Positions 42,200 to 49,884 of a DNA stretch of 64,000 bases are shown here, piece by piece. Location: assembly GCF_023264855.1 (NCBI RefSeq), contig NZ_JAHFUW010000010.1, positions 33,790 through 97,789 on the forward strand, read 5' to 3'. The first letter of the stretch is position 1. Each line of letters begins with the position of its first letter. The DNA is from Herbiconiux sp. Lineage in GTDB: Bacteria; Actinomycetota; Actinomycetes; Actinomycetales; Microbacteriaceae. Both the position numbers and the translations under genes were made by a program. The notes under the pieces were generated by a model that was given only the letters and a program-made list of their open reading frames with translations, had not been told where the DNA came from and searched no databases.

Positions 42200-43108
42200 G
42201 TGGAGTTGTCGACGATCGACCTCAATCTGCTCGTGCCGCTGAGAGCGCTGCTCGAGGAGAAGAGCGTCAGCCGTGCGGCGGAACGCCTGCATCTCAGCCA
42301 GCCCGCGGTGTCGGCCTCCCTGAGCCGGCTGCGCCGCTACTTCGACGACGAACTGCTGATCCGCGCGTCCAACGCGTACCATCTGAGCCCGCTGGCCGAA
42401 GACCTCCTCGCCGAGCTGCCCGCGGTCGACGAGCTCGTGTCACGGCTGTTCCGGCTGGAGCAGTCCTTCGATCCGGATGTCACCACCCGGCGGTTCCGCA
42501 TCATGTGCTCCGACTACGTCACGGCCGTCATCGGTGCCGAGCTCTCGCGCATCATCTCCGAGGCCGCCCCGGCGTCCCAGGTGAGCTTCGAGACCGTCTC
42601 GGACAACTACGTCGACGGCGCGCCCGACACCCTCCGCGACATCGACGGGATCGTTCTGCCGCACGGCTATCTGCAGCTGAACGATCCGCTGGATCTGTTC
42701 GAGGACGAGTGGGTGTGTCTGCTCGATCGCGAGAACCCGGCGGCCGAGGGGCTGACGGTCGACACCTTGGGATCGCTTCCCTGGGCGGCCACCTACAGCG
42801 GCCGCACCTCGGTGACGACGGCCGCGCGGCATCTGCACTCCATCGGCATCTATCCGGCCACCCAGGTCGTCACCCGCAGCTTCCTCGCCCTGCCCGATGT
42901 GATCGAGGGAACGTCGCGGGTGGCGTTCTTGCCGAAGACCCTGGTCGGGCGGGCGCTGCGGAACCCCCGGATGGCCGTGGTCGACTGTCCGGTCGAGCTG
43001 CCGACTCTGCGCCACGCGTTCTGGTGGAGCCAGGCCCGGGAGAAGGATCTGGGGCACCAGTGGCTCCGGCAGCGGCTGAGCGAAGCGGCGCAGTCCGTCG
43101 GACGGTAG
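42200..43108 (+). CDS. LysR-family transcriptional regulator (NodD-like)
   Basis: The protein has 302 residues from a GTG at 42200. The winged HTH (IDLNLLVPLRALLEEKSVSRAAERLHLSQPAVSASLSRLRRYFDDELLIR) has the NodD/LinR-type spacing. The sensor domain (FRIMCSDYVTAVIGAELSRIISEAAP, VIEGTSRVAFLPKTLVGRAL) follows. It starts 29 bp after the LacI stop and shares its direction, but no obvious target operon is adjacent; the neighbouring MarR/MFS genes are decayed. Its role is unknown. Confidence 0.88.
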   Translation: MELSTIDLNLLVPLRALLEEKSVSRAAERLHLSQPAVSASLSRLRRYFDDELLIRASNAYHLSPLAEDLLAELPAVDELVSRLFRLEQSFDPDVTTRRFRIMCSDYVTAVIGAELSRIISEAAPASQVSFETVSDNYVDGAPDTLRDIDGIVLPHGYLQLNDPLDLFEDEWVCLLDRENPAAEGLTVDTLGSLPWAATYSGRTSVTTAARHLHSIGIYPATQVVTRSFLALPDVIEGTSRVAFLPKTLVGRALRNPRMAVVDCPVELPTLRHAFWWSQAREKDLGHQWLRQRLSEAAQSVGR

Positions 43109-43161
43109 CCGGAGGGCGAATGGCCGAATCGGATCATCGGCAGGGCGATCTCTGACCTGGG

Positions 43162-43527
43162 TCAGGGCCTCGGTGTGAGGGACGAATTCTCGCTCAGACC
43201 GGGTACCGCGTCTGCGAGCTCGGAGAGTTCCGGGATCTCGCGGGCAGCACGCAGAGCATCGGTCAGCGAGGCGTCGTCGAGGGACTGCACCTCGGCCAGG
43301 ACGTCGGCTCCGGCTCGAGTCAGCTCGGTGTAGATGCCCCGCCGGTCGTCGTCGCAGAGGATGCGCCGGAGGTATCCGCGGTTCTCCAGGCGGGTGACCA
43401 GGCGTGTGGTGGCGCTGGGGCTCAGGGCCGTCGCCCGGCTGACCTGCTGCATCCTCATGTGCCAGGAGCCGGGTTGGCGGCTGAGAACGCTGAGCATCGT
43501 GGCTGCATCGTGGCCGCACTGTGTCAT
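43162..43527 (-). pseudogene. MarR-family regulator lacking its N-terminus
   Basis: The frame encodes 121 residues and begins directly in the MarR winged helix: MLSVLSRQPGSWHMRMQQVSRATALSPSATTRLVTRLENRGYLRRILCDDDRRGIYTELTRAG. The first 40 or so residues, which form the dimerisation helix in the family, are absent, and sequence upstream belongs to a decayed MFS gene on the other strand. It may still be translated from ATG 43527 but is unlikely to dimerise normally. Both 5' ends seem to have been removed together. Confidence 0.65.
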
Positions 43528-43974
43528 GGTGCATTCTTCGGGATCGGATCCGTCGTTGCCGGCAGCATGATGGCGCCGGAGAAGAAGGCCAGCGCCATCG
43601 CTGCCATGTTCACCGGGTTGACCGTCTCGAACGTCCTCGGCATCCCGCTCGGCACGTTGCTTGGTCAGGCCTTCGGCTGGCGCTCGACGTTCTGGGCCAT
43701 CACGATCATCGGTGTCATCGCATTCCTCGGCATCCTCGTCCTCGTCCCCTCGGTGGGACGAGGAGAATCGGGATCGACGATCCGCGACGAGCTGCGCACC
43801 TTCCGGTCCGGCCGCGTCTGGGTGTCTCTCGCCGTGACGGTCTTCGGTTAGGGCGGGATGTTCGGCGCATTCACCTACATCGCGTACGACAGCGGGGTCA
43901 CCCTCGTGGTGCTCGTGATCCTGACGGTTTCGCTCGCATCAGGCCGTCGTGTTCTGGCTGACGCTGTCAACTAG
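43510..43974 (+). pseudogene. Remnant of an MFS exporter gene
   Basis: The frame reads CHGAFFGIGSVVAGSMMAPEKKASAIAAMFTGLTVSNVLGIPLGTLLGQAFGWRSTFWAITIIGVIAFLGILVLVP, the middle of an AraJ/Bcr-type MFS protein including helices 4-6. The N-terminal 100 residues are missing, an in-frame TAG follows VTVFG at 43849, and the coding resemblance (GGMFGAFTYIAY) then breaks off. About 45 more codons run to 43974. It cannot make a functional transporter. It lies divergent to the truncated MarR gene. Confidence 0.75.
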
Positions 43975-43983
43975 GATCTGGGG

Positions 43984-44547
43984 ATGACCTCTCGCGCTGA
44001 ATCCGCTGCGGCTACGGGACGGGCGCTGCTGGATGCGGCTTCCGGCCTGCTGGGCGAGGGAGGGCCTGAGGCGGTCACGCTGAGGGCTGTCGGCGCACGG
44101 GCCGGCGTCTCGCGAGGAGCCCCGTATGGCCACTTCGCCGACAAAGAGGATCTCCTCACGGCACTGGCGATCGCGGGATGGGCGAAGCTCACCGCTGACC
44201 TCGAGGCGATCCGGGCCGATACCGCCCCGTCCCACCGGGACAGGCTCCACCGGGCGGTCTTGGTCTTCCTGGCTGTCGGTCGGGAGGAGCCGCATCTCTA
44301 CGCCCTGATGTTCACGACGCCGTCTCGGGATCCGGAGACCCTGATCGGCGCCGCGTCCGGCGCGCAGGACGCATTCCTCGCCATCGTCGCCGACGTCGTC
44401 GGCTCGGACGACGCGCGATCTCGCGGTGCTCTGCTGATGTCGAGCGCTCACGGGATAGCGGGCATGGAGAGCAGCGGGCAGCTCGGCGAGGCCAAATGGG
44501 GCGTCACGGGGGACCGGCTCGTGGAGCAGCTCATCGCCCTGCTCTGA
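43984..44547 (+). CDS. TetR-family transcriptional regulator
   Basis: The protein has 187 residues. The N-terminal HTH is ALLDAASGLLGEGGPEAVTLRAVGARAGVSRGAPYGHFADKEDLLTAL. The C-terminal domain (RLHRAVLVFLAVGREEPHLYALMFTTP) resembles the TetR_C_33 or similar ligand pocket. The gene starts 9 bp after the MFS remnant and 75 bp before the short-chain dehydrogenase, whose promoter has two near-identical TGACA boxes, so it is probably that gene's repressor. Confidence 0.88.
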   Translation: MTSRAESAAATGRALLDAASGLLGEGGPEAVTLRAVGARAGVSRGAPYGHFADKEDLLTALAIAGWAKLTADLEAIRADTAPSHRDRLHRAVLVFLAVGREEPHLYALMFTTPSRDPETLIGAASGAQDAFLAIVADVVGSDDARSRGALLMSSAHGIAGMESSGQLGEAKWGVTGDRLVEQLIALL

Positions 44548-44586
44548 AGGTCGCGCCGAACGGCGGAGCTGCCGGCGCCACTTAAC

Positions 44587-44634
44587 TTGACACTGTCACA
44601 TCAGTAGTCGTACCGTATTCATATGACATCGTCA
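44587..44634 (+). promoter_or_regulatory. Promoter with two TetR-type operator boxes
   Basis: A TTGACA -35 element at 44587-44592 overlaps TGACACTGTCA (44588-44598), an 11-bp palindrome. A close copy, TGACATCGTCA (44624-44634), overlaps the ATG of the dehydrogenase gene, 36 bp further on. A possible -10 (TACCGT) lies at 44611-44616. Binding at both would block transcription. TetR control is inferred. Confidence 0.6.
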
Positions 44635-45495
44635 CATGAACGCATCCACCTCGCCATCGTCACCGGAGCGTCCTCCGGCATCGGCAAGGCCACGGCCGAG
44701 CGCCTGGCGGCCGACGGTTTCCACGTGCTCGCCGGCGTGCGTAAGCAGTCGGATGCCCGCACGCTCGCCGCGCCCGGCATCGAGCCGATCATCCTCGACG
44801 TCACGGACGCCGATCACATCCGAGCGCTCGTGAACCGGGTGACGCACGACCCCGACGGCCGCACCCTCCGTGTGCTCGTCAACAATGCGGGCGTCGCCGT
44901 GAACGCGCCGATCGAAGTGCTCTCGCTCGAGGACTGGCGGTTCCAGTTCGACGTCTCCCTCTTCGGCCAGGTCGCCCTGATCCGGGCTCTGCTCCCGGTG
45001 CTCCTGTCCACCCGGGGCCGGATCGTGAACGTCACCTCGGTCGGCGGCCGGGTGGCGATGGCCAATTTCGGCGCCTACTCGGCCGTGAAGTTCGCCATGG
45101 AGGCCCTGTCGGACTCGCTCCGCCGGGAGATGGAGCCGTTCGGTGTCTCGGTGGTCAAGATCACCCCTGGGGCGGTGAGCACGAATCTCACCGAGAGCGG
45201 TCTCGCCGCCGCATCCCGGATCGCCGACACGATGACGGCCGATCAGCGCCTCCGCTACGACGAACTCGGCCGTGCCTTCACCGCCCAGGCCGAGGGCTTC
45301 GCCCGCGACGGCGTGACCCCCGAGCGCGCTGCGGGAGTCATCTCGAAGGCCGTGGCCGCCCGCCGGCCCAAGACCCGGTACACGATCGGGCGGGACGGTG
45401 CGATGTTCACCTTCATGCCGCGGATCGTCAGCGACCGGATGCTCGACAGCATGCTGCGCAGCCAGAACAAGAGCCTCGCGAAGTCGAAGGCGTGA
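44623..45495 (+). CDS. Short-chain dehydrogenase/reductase
   Basis: The protein has 290 residues of the classical SDR family. It has the cofactor loop TGASSGIG at about 14-21, NNAG (LVNNAGVAV), the catalytic serine in VNVTSVGGRV, and the Tyr-x3-Lys pair in YSAVKFAMEAL. PGAV follows as expected for the PG motif. The C-terminal extension (RPKTRYTIGRDGAMFTFMPRIVSDRMLDSML) is typical of extended sterol- or retinol-type SDRs. The substrate is unknown. Control by the upstream TetR is likely. Confidence 0.88.
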   Translation: MTSSHERIHLAIVTGASSGIGKATAERLAADGFHVLAGVRKQSDARTLAAPGIEPIILDVTDADHIRALVNRVTHDPDGRTLRVLVNNAGVAVNAPIEVLSLEDWRFQFDVSLFGQVALIRALLPVLLSTRGRIVNVTSVGGRVAMANFGAYSAVKFAMEALSDSLRREMEPFGVSVVKITPGAVSTNLTESGLAAASRIADTMTADQRLRYDELGRAFTAQAEGFARDGVTPERAAGVISKAVAARRPKTRYTIGRDGAMFTFMPRIVSDRMLDSMLRSQNKSLAKSKA

Positions 45496-45549
45496 CTCCG
45501 GTGAGGACTCCGTCGCCCCGGCCATGCAGTCGATCTGGTCTCGGTATTC

Positions 45550-45838
45550 CGAGGCCGCCGCCTGCCGGTCGTGCTCGCCGCCGTCAACGGCATTCCGGCC
45601 GGCAGGACGGTCCACCAGAGCGGTGGGCGCGAGTGCCCGCCGCGCAGCCCCGAACTCGACCACAGGCCGACGATGTACTCCTCACCCGACGCGCCTGGAG
45701 TACCTTCGGCGGCATCGGGCTCGACTCCTGCCTCCGCGGACTCGGTGTGACGCAGGTCGTGCTGGCCGGGCTCAGGACGAGCTTCGGTGTCGAGTCGACC
45801 CCTCGTGCCGCCCACGACCTCGGCTACGACGCCGTTCA
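45550..45838 (+). pseudogene. Frameshifted remnant of an isochorismatase-family hydrolase
   Basis: Two frames carry pieces of one family: GRRLPVVLAAVNGIPAGRTVHQSGG first, then, in another frame, RPQADDVLLTRRAWSTFGGIGLDSCLRGLGVTQVVLAGLRTSFGVESTPRAAHDLGYDAV. The N-terminal catalytic Asp region and the C-terminus are missing, and the expected G-CV cysteine motif reads LRTSFGVE, as in Cys-less relatives. It lies between the dehydrogenase and the convergent IclR gene. Confidence 0.65.
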
Positions 45839-46654
45839 TCGGGCGAGCTTTGGATGCTCCGAGAGCTCTGCGAGCGGGCGGCTCTCCCAGCGCGCCCAGT
45901 CGCTGCTGATGGCGCTCGCCGCGGTGAGCAGCGCGGGCAGGTGCTCGTCGATCAGGGTCTCCACACTCGTCTCGGCAGCGTGGGCGTTCACGTTGACGGC
46001 TGCCACGACACGACCCGATCCGTCGCGCACCGGTGCCGCGACCGAGCGGATGGCGGGACCGAGCTGCTGGTCGGTGAGGGCCCAGCCGGCGGCGCGCACC
46101 TCGCGCAGCGAGGCGAGGGTCTCGTCGCGCTCCGGGCTCGAGGCCGTCACCACGGTCGACCGCGTGGGCAACGCGAGCACCCGGTCGAGCTCGGCCGGGT
46201 CGAGCGCGGCGAGCAGCACCTTTCCGAGCGACGTGACGGGGGCCGGGAAGCGGGTGCCGATCGACACCGACAGCGTCACCAGCTTGGGCACGGCCACGCG
46301 GGCGACGTACACGATGTCGGAGCCGTCGAGCTGGGCCAGCGAGCACGACTCGCCCGTGCGCACGCTCAGCTCGCTGAGATGGGGGCGGGCGATCTCCCAG
46401 ATGCTGCTGGCCGAGACGTAGGCCATCCCCAGGTCGAGCACCCGGGCCGTGAGCGAGAACGTGCCGGCGTCGGAGCGCACGTAGCCGAGCTCGTCGAGGG
46501 TGAGCAGGATGCGGCGCACGGTGGGGCGGGCCAGTCCGGTGGCCGCCGCGAGCTCGGCGAGTGAGCGGTTCTGACCCGTGCTCCCGAACGCCGTGATGAC
46601 GTCGAGCCCACGGGCCACGGCCTCGATGAAATCCGGCCCTGTCGAGTCTCGCAT
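45836..46654 (-). CDS. IclR-family regulator (PcaR-like)
   Basis: The protein has 272 residues from the ATG at 46654, behind GGGAGG; the track start 35 codons upstream lacks a ribosome binding site. It opens FIEAVARGLDVITAFGSTGQNRSLAELAAATGLARPTVRRILLTLDELGYV, the PcaR/PcaU subgroup style. The effector domain has SLAQLDGSDIVYVARVAVPKLVTLSVSIGTRFPAPVTSLGKVLLAAL. It is divergent from the CoA-transferase/lyase operon with a palindromic site between them, so it probably controls that operon. Confidence 0.88.
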   Translation of the reverse strand: MRDSTGPDFIEAVARGLDVITAFGSTGQNRSLAELAAATGLARPTVRRILLTLDELGYVRSDAGTFSLTARVLDLGMAYVSASSIWEIARPHLSELSVRTGESCSLAQLDGSDIVYVARVAVPKLVTLSVSIGTRFPAPVTSLGKVLLAALDPAELDRVLALPTRSTVVTASSPERDETLASLREVRAAGWALTDQQLGPAIRSVAAPVRDGSGRVVAAVNVNAHAAETSVETLIDEHLPALLTAASAISSDWARWESRPLAELSEHPKLAR

Positions 46655-46770
46655 GGCCCTCCCGGCCGTTCGTCCGTTATTCGCCTGACCCTTTCCTACC
46701 GCATGAATACTGCCTTGGGAACACACGAACCGGCTCTTGACACGTCCATACGGATGCAATTGGCTGTGGT

Positions 46771-46787
46771 TATCCGCACAGCGGACA
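46771..46787. promoter_or_regulatory. IclR-type operator before the CoA-transferase operon
   Basis: TATCCGC-ACA-GCGGACA is a 7-bp inverted repeat with one mismatch and a 3-bp spacer, 29 bp upstream of the CoA-transferase start and in the divergent region shared with the IclR gene. The core CCGCACAGCGG resembles sites bound by PcaR-type regulators. Confidence 0.6.
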
Positions 46788-46815
46788 GTTGACCGGAATC
46801 GATCGAGGAGTCTTC

Positions 46816-48027
46816 ATGGCCACGCCCGCCGACCTCCCGGACCCCGTCTCGGGGCCGCTCGACGGGTTGCTCGTGGCCGACTTCTCGCGGGTGCTGGCCG
46901 GTCCGTTCGCCACTCAGCAGCTGGCCGATCTCGGCGCGACCGTCGTGAAGGTCGAGAGTCCGGCCGGCGACGAGACCCGCTCCTGGGCCCCGCCCGAGCG
47001 CGACGGGGTCTCGACCTACTACCTCGGCATCAACCGCAACAAGTTCGACGTGGTGCTCGACTTCGGCGACGAGGCCGACCGCGCCGTCGCTCTGGAACTG
47101 GCCTCGCGGGCCGACATCGTGATCGAGAACTTCAAACCCGGCGGCCTGGCGCAGTTCGGGCTCGACTACGACTCCGTCGCCGCCGTCAATCCGGCCGTCG
47201 TCTACGCCTCGATCAGCGGCTTCGGCAGCGCGGGCGGGGCGGCGCTGCCGGGCTACGACCTGATCGTGCAGGCGATGTCGGGCTTGATGAGCCTCACCGG
47301 ATCGCCCGACGGCCCCGCCTACCGCAGCGGCGTCTCGGTGTTCGACGTGATGACCGGCATGCAGGCCACGATCGGCATCCTCGCCGCCCTCGAGCACCGG
47401 CACCGCTCAGGCGAGGGGCAGCACATCGAGGTCAACCTGCTCTCGACGGCGCTCGCGGCGATGGCCAACCACAGCTCGACGTACGTCGCCGGGGGAGCGG
47501 TGCCTTTTCGCATGGGCAACGCGCATCCGAGTCTCTTCCCCTACGAACCACTGCCCGCGAGCGACGGCGAGATCGTGGTGGTGGCCGCCAACGACGGCCA
47601 GTTCGCGCGCCTCGCCGACGCGCTCGGGCGGTCGGAACTGGCCGGCGACCCCCGGTTCGCACGCACGGAAGACCGCAACCGCAACCGCGAAGAGCTGCGT
47701 CCGCTGCTGGTCGAGGCGCTCGCGGCGCACACGATCGCCGAGTGGTTCGACATCCTCACCGAGGCCGGCATCGCCTGCGGGCCGATCACCACCATCGACG
47801 GCGGGGTGGCGCTCGCCGAGCGCCTCGGGCTCGAGCCCGTGGTACAGGTGGGGGAGGGCGAGCGGGCGGTGCCCGTCATCCGCAATCCCATCCGCTTCTC
47901 GCGCACGCCGGCCCGGTACGTGGCGGCGCCGCCGACGCTGGGAGAGCACGACGCGCTGATCCGCGACTGGCTCAGCGCCCCGTCATCCGTTCTGCCCGAC
48001 CTGACCTCAGGAGGCCCCCGTGGCTGA
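46816..48027 (+). CDS. Family III (CaiB/BaiF) CoA-transferase
   Basis: The protein has 403 residues from the ATG at 46816 behind GAGGAG; the track start nine codons earlier is less likely. Family features: GLLVADFSRVLAGPFATQQLADLGATVVKVESP at the start, the catalytic Asp in LPGYDLIVQAMSGLMSLTG (about 149), and YRSGVSVFDVMTGMQATIGILAALEHR. It moves CoA between carboxylic acids. The 8-bp overlap with the lyase gene implies that both act on one substrate. Which acid is used is not shown by sequence. Confidence 0.88.
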   Translation: MATPADLPDPVSGPLDGLLVADFSRVLAGPFATQQLADLGATVVKVESPAGDETRSWAPPERDGVSTYYLGINRNKFDVVLDFGDEADRAVALELASRADIVIENFKPGGLAQFGLDYDSVAAVNPAVVYASISGFGSAGGAALPGYDLIVQAMSGLMSLTGSPDGPAYRSGVSVFDVMTGMQATIGILAALEHRHRSGEGQHIEVNLLSTALAAMANHSSTYVAGGAVPFRMGNAHPSLFPYEPLPASDGEIVVVAANDGQFARLADALGRSELAGDPRFARTEDRNRNREELRPLLVEALAAHTIAEWFDILTEAGIACGPITTIDGGVALAERLGLEPVVQVGEGERAVPVIRNPIRFSRTPARYVAAPPTLGEHDALIRDWLSAPSSVLPDLTSGGPRG

Positions 48028-48808
48028 GTACCCCACCGGCATCGGCACGAGCGACACCGAGTCGATCTCGCTGCTCGGCCACGACCTGGCCGGCGAACTG
48101 CTCGGGCAGATCTCGTTCGGCGAGCTGGCCTACTGGCTCGCGACCAAGCGCCGGCCCACGCCCGGGCAGCTGCGGGTGTTCGAGGCGGTGCTGGTGTCGC
48201 TCGCCGACCACGGGTTCACCCCCACGGCGATCGCCGCGCGGCTCACCTACTACAGCGCCCCGGATTCGCTGCAGGGGGCCATCGCCGCCGGACTGCTCGG
48301 CGGCGGTTCGCGCTTCCTCGGCGTGACCGAGGACACGGGGCTCTACCTGCACGGCATCGTCGAAGGGCTCGGCGACACCACCGGCTGGACCGCCGACCGG
48401 TGGGACGCCGCCGCGCTCGCCGCCCTGAGCGAAACCCGATCTCAGGGCGGCAAGATCCCGGGGCTCGGGCATCCGGTGCACAAGAACGGCGACCCGCGCA
48501 CGCCCGTGATCATCCGGATCGCCGAGGACAGCGGGGTCAAGGGCCCGCACCTGGAGCTGTTCGAGGCGATCGGACGCGTGCATCCCGAGCTGCTCGGGCG
48601 CACCCTCCCGCTGAACGGCGCCGGGGTGGCTGGAGCCGCACTCGCCGACGCCGGACTGCCGGTCGACCTGCTGCGCGGCTTCGCCCTGCTGGCGCGCACC
48701 GCGGGCCTCATCGGGCACCTCGCCGAGGAGCGCGAGAACCCGATCGGGCCGGCCGTCTACGCCGAGGTCGACCGCAACGCCGTCTACACGCCGCCATCGG
48801 CATCCTGA
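48020..48808 (+). CDS. Citrate synthase-like citryl-CoA (or related) lyase
   Basis: The protein has 262 residues from a GTG at 48020. It is about half the length of citrate synthase and matches the small citryl-CoA lyase type: FGELAYWLATKRRPTPGQLRVFEAVLVSLADHGFTPTAIAARLTYYSAPDSLQGAIAAGLLGGGSRFLG, then QGGKIPGLGHPVHKNGDPRTP, where the GLGHPVHK histidine is catalytic. With the CoA-transferase it would activate a citrate- or citramalate-like acid and split it to acetyl-CoA and an oxo acid. The exact substrate is inferred. Confidence 0.8.
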   Translation: MAEYPTGIGTSDTESISLLGHDLAGELLGQISFGELAYWLATKRRPTPGQLRVFEAVLVSLADHGFTPTAIAARLTYYSAPDSLQGAIAAGLLGGGSRFLGVTEDTGLYLHGIVEGLGDTTGWTADRWDAAALAALSETRSQGGKIPGLGHPVHKNGDPRTPVIIRIAEDSGVKGPHLELFEAIGRVHPELLGRTLPLNGAGVAGAALADAGLPVDLLRGFALLARTAGLIGHLAEERENPIGPAVYAEVDRNAVYTPPSAS

Positions 48809-48884
48809 CGCCCCCGAACGAGCGGATGCTGCGGGCTGAGAGCGGCAGGCGGGACTTCGCTGCACCGGCGTGCCAGGATCGGGT

Positions 48885-49823
48885 ATGGCCGATCGACTGA
48901 TGCTGCTGGACACCGCCTCGCTGTACTTCCGGGCGTTCTACGGGGTGCCCGACAGCATCCGGAGGGCGGACGGTACGCCGGTGAACGCCGTGCGGGGGCT
49001 GCTCGACATGATCGCGCGGCTCGTGGTGGACTACGACGCCGGGCTGCTCGTGGCGTGCTGGGACGACGACTGGCGGCCGCAGTGGCGGGTGGATCTGATC
49101 CCCAGCTACAAGGCGCACCGGGTGGCCGAGACGGTGGCGGATGCTCCCGACGTGGAGGTGGTGCCCGACCCCCTCGAGGCGCAGATCCCGATGATCCGCG
49201 AGGTGCTCGCGCTCGCGGGGATCGCGGTGGTGGGCGCGGCCGAGCACGAGGCCGACGACGTGATCGGCAGCTACGCGACCGGGGCCGCGCATCCGGTCGA
49301 TGTGGTGACCGGCGATCGCGATCTCTTCCAGCTGGTGGATGACTCGCGCGACGTGCGGGTGATCTATACCGCGAGAGGCATGAAGAACCTCGAGGTGCTG
49401 ACCGCCGAGGTGGTGGTGGGCAAATACCGCGTGCTGCCCGAGCAGTACGCCGACTTCGCCACGCTGCGCGGTGACACGAGCGACGGGCTGCCGGGAGTGG
49501 CGGGTATCGGCGAGAAGACCGCCGCCGGGCTGCTGGGGGAGTACGGCACGCTCGACGGGCTGCTCGCGGCGGCGGCCGATCCCGAGGGTGGGGTGTCGGC
49601 ATCCGTGCGGGCGAAGCTGGAGGCGGCGGCCGACTATCTGGCCGTGGCACCAACGGTGGTGAAGGTGGTACGCGATCTCCCACTGCCGACGCTCGAGGAG
49701 GCCGGGGCCCGGCTGGCACCCGTCTCGGGCGAGGATCGGGCCACGCTCGAGCAGCGCGCGGAGGAGTGGAACCTGGGGAGCTCGGTGAAGCGGCTGCTCG
49801 CCGCGCTGGACACGCGCGGCTGA
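48885..49823 (+). CDS. 5'-3' exonuclease (FEN/PolA N-terminal type)
   Basis: The protein has 312 residues from the ATG at 48885 (MADRLMLLDTASLYFRAFYG). It shows the PIN-like nuclease domain with acidic metal ligands (LDT, EHEADDVIGSYA, VTGDRDLFQLVDD) and the H3TH DNA-binding segment GDTSDGLPGVAGIGEKTAAGLL. No polymerase domain is present, so it is a stand-alone flap or RNA-primer nuclease as in many actinobacteria. It is followed at 61 bp by the glycerate kinase gene. Confidence 0.9.
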   Translation: MADRLMLLDTASLYFRAFYGVPDSIRRADGTPVNAVRGLLDMIARLVVDYDAGLLVACWDDDWRPQWRVDLIPSYKAHRVAETVADAPDVEVVPDPLEAQIPMIREVLALAGIAVVGAAEHEADDVIGSYATGAAHPVDVVTGDRDLFQLVDDSRDVRVIYTARGMKNLEVLTAEVVVGKYRVLPEQYADFATLRGDTSDGLPGVAGIGEKTAAGLLGEYGTLDGLLAAAADPEGGVSASVRAKLEAAADYLAVAPTVVKVVRDLPLPTLEEAGARLAPVSGEDRATLEQRAEEWNLGSSVKRLLAALDTRG

Positions 49824-49884
49824 CCGTCTTGAATAGACTCGGCGTCGTGACTGTTGACGCCGGCGTGACCACCTCCCCGCTCCG

